DNA from: Pseudomonadota bacterium | GTDB taxonomy: Bacteria; Pseudomonadota; Alphaproteobacteria; Sphingomonadales; Sphingomonadaceae | DNA length: 64,000 nt | Assembly: GCA_023394965.1 (NCBI GenBank) | Contig: JAEWZX010000013.1 | Coordinates: forward strand, 146,971 to 210,970 | Direction: 5' to 3' | In this document: positions 44,337 through 53,837 of the stretch, piece by piece | Layout of the letters: each line of letters begins with the position of its first letter | How positions within the stretch are numbered: position 1 is the first letter of the stretch | Notes under the pieces: model-generated | The model's input: only the letters and a program-made list of their open reading frames with translations | What the model was told of the DNA's origin: nothing | Database searches by the model: none | Program-made: the position numbers and the translations under genes

Positions 44337-46374
44337 GCACCTGCGGTAATTGCTCAGCCTCATCGCCGGGCGCGTACCACAGATAAAGCGGCACACCGGC
44401 CGCGCCCTGCTCGGTCAGCATTCGGCTGATTTCTTCGTCCGGCTGCGTCCAGTCACCGCGCATCGCGACGACACCTGCCCGCTCGAAAGCGTCACGCGTG
44501 GCTGTGCGCTCGATGGCGACGCCTTCATTGACTTTACAGGTGACACACCAGTCAGCGGTAAACCAGACGAACACCGGCTTGCCCGCCGCGCGGGCTTCAG
44601 CAAGCGCCGCCTCGCTATAGTCTACAGGGTCGAGCAGACTTTGCGATGAAGATGACGGCGCTGCGGGTTGCGGCAACAGCGCTGCGCCCAGCCCTACCAC
44701 TGCCAGCAACGCCATCAGGATGGCTGGAACACCGGCGCTCGCTCTACGCTGGAACAAGCCGACCAAGGCGAGCCCCGCCAGCGACTGCACTGCGAGCAAA
44801 AGAACCAGTGAAAGATAATCCCATCCTCCAATGCGCCACACAAGCCATGCCAGCGCAGCGGCGGTAAGGCCCATCGGCAGTGCCATCCAGCGCCGGAAGG
44901 TTTCCATCCACGGCCCCGGCTTTGGCAAACGACGGCGGATCGCCGGGACGAAGCCAATCAGCAGGAACGGCAGTGCCAGTCCCACGCCCAAAGCAATGAA
45001 TACCAGCAAGCCATGGATCGGCTGGATCACCAGCGCTGCCCCCAAGGCCACTGCCATGAAGGGGCCCGTGCATGGCGTAGCGACAAACGCCGCCAGGAGG
45101 CCGGTCGAGAACGAACCTCCGCGTGATGGTGCTCCGCCCGAAATCGCCATTCCCGGCACTTCGAACACGCCTGCAAAATTGGCCGTTATCGCCAAGGCCA
45201 GCAGGAACAGGCCGACCACAACGAGCGGTTCCTGCAGCTGGAAGGCCCAACCCACCTGCGCGCCCGCAGATCGCAACAGCAGGATCGCCGCGCCCAGCGT
45301 AGCACAGGCCAGCACAACGCCCGCCGTATAGGCCAGAGCATCGCGCCGCGCCGCGCGCTCTTCCCCGCCAGCCTTTGCAAGCGCCAGTGCTTTCAGGCTC
45401 AGAATGGGGAACACGCAGGGCATGATATTGAGCAGCAATCCACCAGCCAATGCAGCCAGAAGCAATTGCCACAGCACCGGCTGTGCATCTCCGCCACGAA
45501 CCGGCGCCACGCCTTCCAGCGGGACATCGCCGGGTTCTGCGGTAAATCGTATGCCCCGACCATCGCCAAGATCCAGAATGCCGGTAATAGTCTGGGGCCT
45601 TGGCGGTGGTGCAGCGATATCTACATTTCGCGGCACGGCAATCTGTTCGATCGGCAATTCCGCAACCAACAGATTGCCTTCGCTGATGAAAGTCTGGGCT
45701 CCGGCGTAGACGGGTTTGCTGTCTTCCCCCAGCTCTGCCGTTCCCAGGAACAGATGCAAATCGCCCAGCTTGGTTTGGGCCCGAATCGGGATGCCAATAC
45801 GCAGACGGGTGGGTGTGAATTCAAACTGCGCTGCGCTGTCGAGCGGAGGTACGATCAACGAGCGCCAATGGCCAAAGCGCGGGTCGGCGGTTGCACGCGA
45901 AGAGTCGAGCGACAATCTGGCCTGCTGGGGAACGCAGATCGTGTCGGTACAGGCCAGATAGCGGGCGGTAACGCGTATCGGCCCTGCTTGCGCCACCTTT
46001 GCGCCTGCCGGTACGGTGACCGGCACCAGCACGGCATAATCACCTTCGTACACATGATTCATCAACCCGCCGATAACCAAGCGGTGTGGCAGAGGGTAAA
46101 GCGGCTCGCCTGCTTCCCAACCCGGAGGAAGATCCCAGTCGAGCTGCATGCCCAAACCTGCATCACCAGGGTTCGACCAATATCCATGCCATTCCGCCGT
46201 CGATGGTGTGAAATGAAGCGCGACCATCCAGGTTTTTCCTGGCTGAGGTACGCTTTCCACCGCGATTTCCACCGGTATCCGGTCGCTGCCTGGTCCGCGC
46301 ATGTCCTGCTGCGCGCTGGCAGGTACAGCGAAAGCCAGCAAAACCAGCATCGCCAGTGCGGCAAAACGTTCCAT
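44272..46374 (-). CDS. dsbD: thiol:disulfide interchange protein DsbD
   Basis: DsbD carries electrons from cytoplasmic thioredoxin to periplasmic disulfide isomerases and cytochrome c maturation. The 700-aa precursor starts at ATG 46374 (MERFAALAMLVLLAFAVPAS), followed by a beta-rich N-terminal domain, an eight-helix core (FPILSLKALALAKAGGEERA, TGLLAAFVATPCTGPFMAVA) and a C-terminal thioredoxin domain with CxxC in TADWCVTCKV. The ATPCTGP motif in the core holds a redox Cys. The frame could be extended upstream to about 46647 but that part is not family-like. It is divergent from ubiH. Confidence 0.94.
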   Translation of the reverse strand: MERFAALAMLVLLAFAVPASAQQDMRGPGSDRIPVEIAVESVPQPGKTWMVALHFTPSTAEWHGYWSNPGDAGLGMQLDWDLPPGWEAGEPLYPLPHRLVIGGLMNHVYEGDYAVLVPVTVPAGAKVAQAGPIRVTARYLACTDTICVPQQARLSLDSSRATADPRFGHWRSLIVPPLDSAAQFEFTPTRLRIGIPIRAQTKLGDLHLFLGTAELGEDSKPVYAGAQTFISEGNLLVAELPIEQIAVPRNVDIAAPPPRPQTITGILDLGDGRGIRFTAEPGDVPLEGVAPVRGGDAQPVLWQLLLAALAGGLLLNIMPCVFPILSLKALALAKAGGEERAARRDALAYTAGVVLACATLGAAILLLRSAGAQVGWAFQLQEPLVVVGLFLLALAITANFAGVFEVPGMAISGGAPSRGGSFSTGLLAAFVATPCTGPFMAVALGAALVIQPIHGLLVFIALGVGLALPFLLIGFVPAIRRRLPKPGPWMETFRRWMALPMGLTAAALAWLVWRIGGWDYLSLVLLLAVQSLAGLALVGLFQRRASAGVPAILMALLAVVGLGAALLPQPAAPSSSSQSLLDPVDYSEAALAEARAAGKPVFVWFTADWCVTCKVNEGVAIERTATRDAFERAGVVAMRGDWTQPDEEISRMLTEQGAAGVPLYLWYAPGDEAEQLPQVLTPDLLVEKARALADPGQAVR

Positions 46375-46417
46375 TATCCTTGCGTGGGTCACGCTCGCCG
46401 CTCTAGAGATAGACCCC

Positions 46418-47632
46418 ATGACAGACAAGCGAGACCTGCTGATCTTGGGCGGTGGCCTGGTGGGCATGACACTGGCACTAGCCGCAGCGAAAAAGGGCCT
46501 TTCGACCCATGTTGTCGATCGTGCCGACCCGGCCAGCCTAACCGCAGACGGTTTCGATGGGCGCGCTTCGGCGATATCCACTGCAAGCTGGCGGCTGTTT
46601 CGCCATATCGGGCTCGAAGACCTGCTCGAACCGCATGCCTGCGACATTGCCGCTATTGCCGTGCTGGATCAGATGAAGGCTGGTCGACTCGATTTCCGGC
46701 CCGAACCGCACGAAGGTACGCTGGGACGCATGTTCGCCAACCGCCAGCTTCGCCTCGCGCTGCACGAAGCGGCCGCAAAGGAACCACTGATCCAGTGGCA
46801 TGCACCAGTCGATGTGGTGTCGCGCGATCGGGACGAATTCGGTGTGTCCGCCACACTAGGCAATGGCCGTGTGATCGAGGCCACGCTGATGATCGCAGCC
46901 GAAGGGCGCGGATCACCCAGCCGAGAAGAGGCTGGATTCAAAATGGCCAGTTGGGATTACAGCCATCGGGCGATGATCGTGGGGCTGGACCACAGCAAGT
47001 CGCACGAAAATGTGGCATGGGAAATTTTCTATCCTGACGGCCCCTTTGCCCTGCTTCCGATGCTTGATGGGCCGGACGGCCAGCATCGTAGCGCTCTGGT
47101 GTGGACCGTGGATGAAAAGGACGCCGCTGGGGTCCTGAAAATGTCGGATCGCGCTTTCCTGGCAGAAGTTTACAAGCGCATGGGGAATCTGCTGGGCGAA
47201 ATCACGCTCAACAGCACACGTTCCTCCTACCCGCTCAGCTTCCAGCATACCGCGAAAATCGTCGAACATCGCCTCGCACTTGTGGGCGACAGCGCACATG
47301 GAATGCATCCTATTGCCGGACAGGGCCTCAACCTTGGGCTGCGCGATGTCGGCGCGCTGGTTGAAGTGCTTGAAGAAGCGGTTCGGCTGGGCCTCGATCT
47401 AGGTGACGCTCAGGTGCTCAAGAAATACGAAGAATGGCGCGCGCTCGATTCGCTGATGGTGATGAGCGCGACCGACAGCCTGACTCGGATTTTCGGTATC
47501 CGCGGCAAGACGGCAAGCGCGGTGCGCCGACTCGGCATGGCGGGGATCCAGCGGTCTGGCTGGCTCAAACGCTTCTTTATGGACGAAGCCCGCGGCGTGT
47601 CCGGCCGCCTTCCCGAACTGCTGAAGGCCTAG
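46418..47632 (+). CDS. UbiH/COQ6-family FAD-dependent ubiquinone hydroxylase
   Basis: A 404-aa flavoprotein monooxygenase. The N-terminal Rossmann motif LILGGGLVGMTLALAAAKKG binds FAD, followed by DGRASAISTASWRLFRHIG, which is a hallmark of the UbiH/UbiF/COQ6 group. GDSAHGMHPIAGQGLNLGLR is the second FAD motif. These enzymes hydroxylate the ubiquinone ring. Which position (C1, C5 or C6) cannot be told by motifs, so ubiH, ubiF and ubiL remain possible. ATG 46418 is chosen because the upstream frame lies inside the divergent dsbD start. It converges with the hemD-operon end, overlapping its stop by 4 bases. Confidence 0.9.
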   Translation: MTDKRDLLILGGGLVGMTLALAAAKKGLSTHVVDRADPASLTADGFDGRASAISTASWRLFRHIGLEDLLEPHACDIAAIAVLDQMKAGRLDFRPEPHEGTLGRMFANRQLRLALHEAAAKEPLIQWHAPVDVVSRDRDEFGVSATLGNGRVIEATLMIAAEGRGSPSREEAGFKMASWDYSHRAMIVGLDHSKSHENVAWEIFYPDGPFALLPMLDGPDGQHRSALVWTVDEKDAAGVLKMSDRAFLAEVYKRMGNLLGEITLNSTRSSYPLSFQHTAKIVEHRLALVGDSAHGMHPIAGQGLNLGLRDVGALVEVLEEAVRLGLDLGDAQVLKKYEEWRALDSLMVMSATDSLTRIFGIRGKTASAVRRLGMAGIQRSGWLKRFFMDEARGVSGRLPELLKA

Positions 47633-48522
47633 CTTTCGTCAGCCGGGCTGGGCTGTTCTATTCGGTTACCCGCACCATCGCGCAGTCGCCGGGGTTCAAG
47701 CACGGCCGCCGTTTCGATGAGGTCGAGCGCGCGCTGGACTGCGGCATACCGTTCCGCATCGCGAATCCAGCCCTGCGCACTGCTCGCCCCTGGCAGGTTA
47801 CGCACTTCAGCAATGGCGGAATCCGTCCGCCCGCTTTCAAGAAACAGGCGTGCACGATCAAGACGGCGTTGCGGCTGCGGTGATGGAGCACTTTCGCGCC
47901 GAACCACAAAAAGCTGCGACAGTTCATCGCTCAAACGCGCCCAACCGATCTGGCTGTTGGTTTCCGACAGACGCTGCGAGAGACCTTCGAGCCGCGCGAT
48001 CAGCTGGTCGAGCGTAATCGGATCGCGGCTGGTCCGGATGATCGTATCGACAGCATTTGGCATGGCATCGCCAAAGCGCAGCCGCAGCTGATCGGACAGA
48101 TAGCCCAATTCTGCCCCCTTCTCGAGCGCGCGGCGAGTGGCGAAAGCAATCAGCAGACCTTCCGCTCGGGCCGTGTTACCCGCAGCAGCCTCTGCCTGCA
48201 GGTCGAGCCGGGCAAGGCGTTGTTCCGCTGCAGCCAGACGCGATTCTATGCCGCCCTGCTGTTCTTCGACCCGCTCCACCGCTTCTTTTGCCGCCTGGCG
48301 AGCGGTTGCAGTGGGGGACGGTTGTGGCGAGGGAATCGGGCTGGCGAGCGCCTGCGGCTTGGGCGTGGTCTCCTCGTTAGCCGTAGGCGATTGTGCCCTC
48401 TCCGTCATCAAATAGACGGAATAACCGGCCACTGCCCCTCCGAGCAGGAAACTTGCAAGCACGGCGATAAGGACGGGCCGCGTCGATGGCCTCGTGCGCC
48501 GGGTGCTGGTGTAATCGTTCAT
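47629..48522 (-). CDS. mitofilin/HemX-like membrane protein of the heme operon
   Basis: A 297-aa inner-membrane protein from ATG 48522. A basic N-terminus precedes one transmembrane helix (RPVLIAVLASFLLGGAVAGY, about 15-38). Then come a Pro/Ser/Thr-rich linker (about 45-80), a coiled coil (VERVEEQQGGIESRLAAAEQ, then RLARLDLQAEA) and a helical C-terminal domain. This layout resembles alphaproteobacterial mitofilin-like (COG4223) and HemX proteins. It follows hemD by 52 bases on the same strand, and alphaproteobacterial hemC-hemD often carry such a gene. A role in membrane organisation near tetrapyrrole synthesis is inference. Confidence 0.78.
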   Translation of the reverse strand: MNDYTSTRRTRPSTRPVLIAVLASFLLGGAVAGYSVYLMTERAQSPTANEETTPKPQALASPIPSPQPSPTATARQAAKEAVERVEEQQGGIESRLAAAEQRLARLDLQAEAAAGNTARAEGLLIAFATRRALEKGAELGYLSDQLRLRFGDAMPNAVDTIIRTSRDPITLDQLIARLEGLSQRLSETNSQIGWARLSDELSQLFVVRRESAPSPQPQRRLDRARLFLESGRTDSAIAEVRNLPGASSAQGWIRDAERYAAVQRALDLIETAAVLEPRRLRDGAGNRIEQPSPADES

Positions 48523-48574
48523 GTACTTCCGTTCTGCGACCCAGTCGTCCCGCTGCCGGGGACACTCCAGCTCA

Positions 48575-49261
48575 TTACCCTTCTGTTTGGCACAAAGCCT
48601 GCGCCAAAGCCAGTAGCTCGCTGTCGCCGGGCGCATCGGCAATATGGATCGACCGCCAGCCCTCACCCGCCATTTCCGCGACGCGGGGGCCGATAACAGC
48701 CAGATCCACCAGCGATCGATCAATTTCGTGTCGGTCGAATTCGACCTGGAGCCGTTCCGCTGCCGCACCCGAATGCAACGCAACTACTCCGCCGCTGCGC
48801 AGAAGCGTGATATCTTCTTCAGTCAGGCTTTCGGGAACGGCGCGATAGACGATTTCGGTTGTCACTTTGATCGTGTCCGGCAGACGCAGCGTCACGCGCT
48901 CTTCGCCTGCCAAACGCAGCAGATGCAATTCGCGGTTGCCCAGCTCGTTCAGCAGGTTCTGCAAACCACCCTTTCCTGTCCGTCCGACAAGGAACCCGGC
49001 ACTGCGCGCCGCATCGGCGGTCGCATCACCCACCGCATGGACTGGCAGCTTGGTAAGCCTGTCCAACTGCTTGCCGCCGTGGCGGAAAATATTTGCACTA
49101 CCGACAAGCAAACCGTCGAACTGCGCCGCGTCCTGCGCCCGCCATACGACGGGTTCGATCGTGAACAGCGGGGCGCCATGCACGTTGAGCCCCATATCGA
49201 TCGCCGTTTTCGCACTGACCGACCAGCCCGGTTCCGGGCGCAAGAGAAACACCGGTCTCAA
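48575..49261 (-). CDS. hemD: uroporphyrinogen-III synthase
   Basis: HemD inverts ring D and closes hydroxymethylbilane to uroporphyrinogen III. The 228-aa protein has the two-domain, poorly conserved HemD pattern: VFLLRPEPGWSVSAKTA, FDGLLVGSANIFRHGG, LPVHAVGDATADAARSAGF and the late VVALHSGAAAERLQVEF with DLAVIGPRVAEMAGEGW. It starts at TTG 49261, overlapping the hemC stop (TTGA), so an unusual start is coupled to hemC translation. Sequence identity between HemD proteins is low, but the operon position makes the call firm. Confidence 0.9.
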   Translation of the reverse strand: MRPVFLLRPEPGWSVSAKTAIDMGLNVHGAPLFTIEPVVWRAQDAAQFDGLLVGSANIFRHGGKQLDRLTKLPVHAVGDATADAARSAGFLVGRTGKGGLQNLLNELGNRELHLLRLAGEERVTLRLPDTIKVTTEIVYRAVPESLTEEDITLLRSGGVVALHSGAAAERLQVEFDRHEIDRSLVDLAVIGPRVAEMAGEGWRSIHIADAPGDSELLALAQALCQTEG

Positions 49262-50187
49262 GCGAGCGGCTCGAAATGAACAGCAACTTCGGGCGGTGCT
49301 GTGCTCAGCAGCCTGTGCGCCAGCTCCAGCGGGGCCTGATCGTCGCCAATCGCAAATTCCGTGTCATCGGCGATACGCACTGTTCCATCCGGGCTGAAAA
49401 TCGCTGCATTCAGCGCGATGCGTCCGCCCGCGGTGCACGATAGAGCCGCGATCGGGCTGCTGCATGATCCGCCCAGCCCTTCGAGCAAACGGCGTTCCGC
49501 GGCAATTTCCGCATGGCTCTGCGCATGGTCGATCACACCGATCAGCTCGCGCACCCGTGTATCGTCGCTGCGGCATTCGATGCCGATCGCCGCCTGCGCC
49601 GGAGCCGGCAACCAGCTGTCGGTGTCAAGCCGCGCACCGATATCGTCTTCTCCCAGACGATGAAGCCCGGCAGCGGCCAGAAAGGTTACATCAGCCTCGC
49701 CTGCTTCCAGCTTTGCCAGGCGCGTTGCCACATTGCCGCGAATGCCGACAACCGTAATGTCGGGCCGTAGATGCAGAATTTGTGCCGCTCGCCGGGGCGC
49801 ACTTGTGCCGACACGCGCGCCTTCCGGTATATCGGCAATCGAAGGCGCACCCAGCAAGCGATCCGCCTTGTCCGCACGCGGCAGGATGGCAGCAATGGCA
49901 ATGGCTTTTGGACGGATGGTTTCGACGTCTTTCATCGAATGGACCGCCGCGTCGATCCGCTCGGCGATCAGCCACTGGTCGAGTTCGCGCGTCCACAATG
50001 CCTTACCGCCAATGTCAGCCAGCGGGCGATCCTGAACCTTATCACCGCTAGCAAGGACGGGGACCAGCTCGACAGCCGATTCGTCCCAGCCATGGGCGGC
50101 GCAAAGGCGTGCACGCGCCTCATGCGCCTGTGCCATAGCAAGGGGGGAGCGACGGGTTCCAAGACGAAGAATAGGTGTGGTAGTCAT
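49258..50187 (-). CDS. hemC: porphobilinogen deaminase (hydroxymethylbilane synthase)
   Basis: HemC joins four porphobilinogens into hydroxymethylbilane, using a covalently bound dipyrromethane cofactor. At 309 aa it has family length. LRLGTRRSPLAMAQAHEARA is the N-terminal signature, SMKDVET holds the catalytic Asp87, and C242 in LGGSCSSPIAAL is the cofactor-attachment cysteine, at the same number as in E. coli. GTSAPRRAAQIL and GIRGNVATRLAKLEAGE are conserved. It is the first gene of hemC-hemD-mitofilin and divergent from tsaD, 45 bases apart. Confidence 0.97.
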   Translation of the reverse strand: MTTTPILRLGTRRSPLAMAQAHEARARLCAAHGWDESAVELVPVLASGDKVQDRPLADIGGKALWTRELDQWLIAERIDAAVHSMKDVETIRPKAIAIAAILPRADKADRLLGAPSIADIPEGARVGTSAPRRAAQILHLRPDITVVGIRGNVATRLAKLEAGEADVTFLAAAGLHRLGEDDIGARLDTDSWLPAPAQAAIGIECRSDDTRVRELIGVIDHAQSHAEIAAERRLLEGLGGSCSSPIAALSCTAGGRIALNAAIFSPDGTVRIADDTEFAIGDDQAPLELAHRLLSTAPPEVAVHFEPLA

Positions 50188-50232
50188 AGGGTCCGCTTGC
50201 CCTAGCGAGCCATACCGCTAAGGGAAAGCGGG

Positions 50233-51261
50233 ATGGCAATCGTTCTCGGCATAGAAAGTTCGTGCGACGAAACCGCAGTCGCTTTGGTCGACAGCAATCG
50301 ACGCATCGTGGCGCAGCGTATTGCCTCGCAGGATGCGGAGCACGCGCCCTTTGGGGGCGTGGTGCCCGAGATTGCGGCGCGCGCGCACGCAGAACGACTG
50401 GCCCCGATGATTGAAGGTGTGCTGGACGATGCCGGAATTACCTTGGGCGAATGCGATGCGATTGCCGCCACTGCTGGCCCGGGTCTAATCGGTGGGGTAA
50501 TGGTTGGTTTGGTAAGCGCCAAGGCCCTGGCAATGGCAACTGACACACCGTTGATTGCCGTGAATCATCTCGAAGGGCATGCTCTTAGCCCACGCCTCGC
50601 CGACGAAACGATCACCTTTCCTTACGCCCTGCTGCTGGTATCCGGCGGACATTGCCAGATCCTTCGGGTGGATGGCGTGGGGCAATATCGCCGCCTCGCA
50701 ACGACAATCGACGATGCTCTTGGCGAAGCTTTCGACAAGACGGCCAAGATTCTGCGATTGGGTTTCCCCGGTGGTCCCGCCGTCGAGCGCAAGGCGATGG
50801 AAGGCGACGCCAAGGCCGTGCCCCTCCCGCGCCCGATGATCGGCAGTGGAGAGCCGCATTTCTCGTTCGCCGGGCTCAAGAGTGCAGTTCTGCGGGCTCA
50901 TGAAAGCGGAAAGTACGGTGTGGCGGACATAGCGGCCAGCTTCCAGCAAGCGGCTGTCGATTGCGTAACCGATCGGCTGCGTATCGCCCTTCAATACACG
51001 AACGATATCGACACGCTTGTTGTCGCGGGCGGTGTCGCCGCCAATAAGACAGTGCGTGCCGCTTTGGAAAAGCTGGCGGGCGATCACACAATGCGTTTTG
51101 CTGCGCCTCCACCCAATCTGTGCACCGACAATGCGGCTATGATCGCTTGGGCGGGGATCGAACGCCTCGGCCAATCGGACCCGCTCGACATTTCCGCGCG
51201 GCCCCGCTGGCCGCTGGACCCGGAAGCAGATCCAGTGCGCGGCGCGGGGGTTAAGGCATGA
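50233..51261 (+). CDS. tsaD: tRNA N6-adenosine threonylcarbamoyltransferase TsaD
   Basis: TsaD transfers threonylcarbamoyl to A37 of ANN-decoding tRNAs, with TsaB, TsaE and TsaC. The 342-aa protein has the ASKHA fold: [17 protein letters not shown], the metal-ligand [18 protein letters not shown], and the ATP site [10 protein letters not shown] with [19 protein letters not shown]. It starts at ATG 50233 after AAGGGAAAG. The stop overlaps gpsA (ATGA). Divergent from hemC, tsaD-gpsA is a frequent alphaproteobacterial pair. Confidence 0.97.
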   Translation: MAIVLGIESSCDETAVALVDSNRRIVAQRIASQDAEHAPFGGVVPEIAARAHAERLAPMIEGVLDDAGITLGECDAIAATAGPGLIGGVMVGLVSAKALAMATDTPLIAVNHLEGHALSPRLADETITFPYALLLVSGGHCQILRVDGVGQYRRLATTIDDALGEAFDKTAKILRLGFPGGPAVERKAMEGDAKAVPLPRPMIGSGEPHFSFAGLKSAVLRAHESGKYGVADIAASFQQAAVDCVTDRLRIALQYTNDIDTLVVAGGVAANKTVRAALEKLAGDHTMRFAAPPPNLCTDNAAMIAWAGIERLGQSDPLDISARPRWPLDPEADPVRGAGVKA

Positions 51262-52250
51262 GCAGTGTGGGCGTTCTTGGAGCAGGCGCCTGGGGCACCG
51301 CCCTTGCCCAAATGCTCGCGAGCGATGGCCGCAATGTCCTGATCTGGGCGCGCGAGGACGGTTTGGTGGATGAAATCAACTCCGCCCGAACCAACTCGAT
51401 ATATCTCCCCTCTGCCAAGCTCTCGGAAACAATCCGCGCAACCGGTGACTTGGCGGAAATGGCAGCGTTGGACACCTTGCTGGTGGTTACACCCGCGCAA
51501 CATATGGGCGGTGTGCTTGCGGATATGCCCGCATATCCGCGCGACATGCTGCTTTGCTCGAAAGGTATCGAGGCCAGCACCGGACGGCTTATGAATCACG
51601 TCGCGAAGGCGGCAGCACCCGGCAGCGCAATTGCCGTTCTATCAGGGCCAACCTTTGCCCATGAAGTTGCAGCAGGACTACCAACAGCGGTTACGCTTGC
51701 CTGTGCCGGAGGTGAGGAACAGTGGGATCGCATCGCTCCTGTGATCGCGCGGCAGACCTTCCGCCCATATTATTCGGACGACGTTACCGGGGCCGAGATT
51801 GGCGGCTCGGTGAAGAATGTTCTCGCCATCGCCTGCGGCGTGGTCGAGGGTCTGGGCCTCGGCCAGAACGCGCGCGCGGCGCTTATTGCCCGCGGTTATG
51901 CCGAGATGCTCCGCTTTGGCGAAGCGCTCGGCGCTCGTGCCGAAACGCTGGCCGGCCTGTGCGGTCTGGGCGATCTGGTGCTGACATGTTCATCTACCTC
52001 CAGCCGTAATTTCTCGCTCGGAAAAGCGCTTGGCGAAGGGCAGACGGCCAAAGAGCTCATGGCGGACCGCCGTACCGTGGCCGAAGGCGCCCATACCGCC
52101 CCTGTCCTGGTTGAACTTGCGGCACGCCATGCCGTTACCATGCCGATCGTCACCGCAGTTCAAGGGCTGCTGAAAGGTGATGCCCCTGATAAAGTGGTTG
52201 CGGACCTGCTGTCTCGTCCGCTGCGCGCCGAACAGGGGCACGCCGAGTGA
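51258..52250 (+). CDS. gpsA: glycerol-3-phosphate dehydrogenase [NAD(P)+]
   Basis: GpsA reduces dihydroxyacetone phosphate to sn-glycerol 3-phosphate for phospholipid synthesis. The 330-aa protein begins with the NAD(P) loop [30 protein letters not shown] and the catalytic-Lys region [20 protein letters not shown] follow. [19 protein letters not shown] is another family motif, and [16 protein letters not shown] closes the helical domain. ATG 51258 overlaps the tsaD stop and its own stop overlaps the flippase start (GTGA), forming a three-gene coupled operon. Confidence 0.97.
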   Translation: MSSVGVLGAGAWGTALAQMLASDGRNVLIWAREDGLVDEINSARTNSIYLPSAKLSETIRATGDLAEMAALDTLLVVTPAQHMGGVLADMPAYPRDMLLCSKGIEASTGRLMNHVAKAAAPGSAIAVLSGPTFAHEVAAGLPTAVTLACAGGEEQWDRIAPVIARQTFRPYYSDDVTGAEIGGSVKNVLAIACGVVEGLGLGQNARAALIARGYAEMLRFGEALGARAETLAGLCGLGDLVLTCSSTSSRNFSLGKALGEGQTAKELMADRRTVAEGAHTAPVLVELAARHAVTMPIVTAVQGLLKGDAPDKVVADLLSRPLRAEQGHAE

Positions 52251-53749
52251 CAGCGGAAAAACCGGACGAGGATCTCTCTGCCCTAGCCAAGGGCGGACGG
52301 CAGAATTTCTTCGGCTTCATTCTGCGCTTGGTTGCGCGGCTGCCGTTCCTGTTCATCGCCGGACGATTGTATGGCCCCGATGCGCTCGGCCGTTTCGCCT
52401 CTGCACTCGTTGTTGTCGAACTGGTCGCGCTGATCTGCGCCATGGGAGAAAAGCGCGGTCTTGCGCAGCGCCTTTCCGACGGTGAAGGATCGCATCCAGC
52501 AAATCTCGTATATGACGGTATGCTGCTCGCCTTACTTTTTTCCGGCCTTGCTGCTGCGTTCTTCTGGTTCGTCCCCGCCCCCCTTTTTCCAAGTGGCGAA
52601 TTCACCGAACTTGATCGGCTGGTTGTTCTGGCAATACCCGGATATGCGCTGACAGAAATCGTCCTCGCCGCGCAGGCTTACAAATATGATATCGCCACTA
52701 CTGTGCGGGCGCGCGCTGTAGTGGAGCCGTGGACGATCTCGATCATGGCAGGTGCATTCTATTTTGTGCCCACAATGAGCGATTCCGGCCTGTCGATGGC
52801 TTATCTGGCGTCAATCTATGCAGGCTTGGCGACGGGGCTTTGGTCGTTCTTCCGCAGCTACGGCGCCCCAAAAGAATGGCGCCCCAAACCTGCCTATATG
52901 AGCAGGATGACGGTCCGCGCCCTACCCTTGGCCACGGCAGACGCGATCGAATGGGGTACCCGCCGTGTCGACATCTTTATCCTCGGCCTTTTTGCCGCCC
53001 CGGCAGCGGTCGGCGTCTACTACATCGCCCAGCAGGTCGCCAGCCTGCCGCAAAAGCTCAAGACCAGCTTCGAGCCAATCCTCGGACCGGTCATCACCAA
53101 GAATCTCAAGACGAAGAACTACGAAGCGATCGCCAAGCAGATCTGCCAGGTCGGTTTCTGGATCGTGGCGATGCAGGCCGGGATCGCGCTGGCGCTGGGC
53201 GTCCCGGGCGAAGCGGTCATGGGTTTGGTCGGCCCGGAATTCGTGGGCGGTACCGGCGCGCTGGCCTTCCTGCTGATGGCGGAAGTGGTTGCTGCCACCG
53301 CAGTCGTTTCGGAAGCTGTGCTCGTCTATGTTGCGCGGGTTCGCAATTTGTGGATTTCCATTGCCACGATTGCCTTGCAGGCGGTCCTGACCGTGGTGCT
53401 GATCAAAGCGATGGTGGCTGGCGGTTATGGCGAACCCTACAAGGCCGCCGCCGCCGCGATCGCGCTGATGCTGGCGCTTGGCACGGCCAGTCTCGTCAAG
53501 GCGCTACTGCTGTCGAAGATACTCGACCAGCGCATCAATACATTCCGCTGGCCGCTGGTCTGGGCTGTCGCGCCGGCCCTGATGATCGGCTGGCTGGGGA
53601 CCCAGATGCCGGAATGGGCAGAACTGATTTTTGGGATTCCCGCAATTCTCGGCGTCTATGGCTACATTATCTGGCGATACGGCTTCGGTCCGGATGATAG
53701 GGTCCTGTTCAAGCGTAATCTGGACAAAGAAAAAGACACCCAATCTTGA
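52247..53749 (+). CDS. Wzx-like oligosaccharide flippase
   Basis: A 500-aa membrane protein with about 12-14 hydrophobic helices, of the MATE/polysaccharide-flippase (RfbX/Wzx) fold. The N-terminus is AKGGRQNFFGFILRLVARLP, then FLFIAGRLYGPDALGRFASA, a typical Wzx start. RRVDIFILGLFAAPAAVGVY and SFEPILGPVITKNLKTKNYE match the family. It would flip lipid-linked sugar units to the periplasm. The GTG start overlaps gpsA. No glycosyltransferase cluster is next to it, so the polysaccharide is unknown; it may serve a general surface glycan. The tail is Lys/Asp rich. Confidence 0.87.
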   Translation: MTAEKPDEDLSALAKGGRQNFFGFILRLVARLPFLFIAGRLYGPDALGRFASALVVVELVALICAMGEKRGLAQRLSDGEGSHPANLVYDGMLLALLFSGLAAAFFWFVPAPLFPSGEFTELDRLVVLAIPGYALTEIVLAAQAYKYDIATTVRARAVVEPWTISIMAGAFYFVPTMSDSGLSMAYLASIYAGLATGLWSFFRSYGAPKEWRPKPAYMSRMTVRALPLATADAIEWGTRRVDIFILGLFAAPAAVGVYYIAQQVASLPQKLKTSFEPILGPVITKNLKTKNYEAIAKQICQVGFWIVAMQAGIALALGVPGEAVMGLVGPEFVGGTGALAFLLMAEVVAATAVVSEAVLVYVARVRNLWISIATIALQAVLTVVLIKAMVAGGYGEPYKAAAAAIALMLALGTASLVKALLLSKILDQRINTFRWPLVWAVAPALMIGWLGTQMPEWAELIFGIPAILGVYGYIIWRYGFGPDDRVLFKRNLDKEKDTQS

Positions 53750-53837
53750 ACGGTTTGTCGCAGGCTGAAAACGTTCAGTCGGCATTCACTGCCCTATACT
53801 GTACTCCTACATCACCATTGTTCGGGGAGAACTTTAT

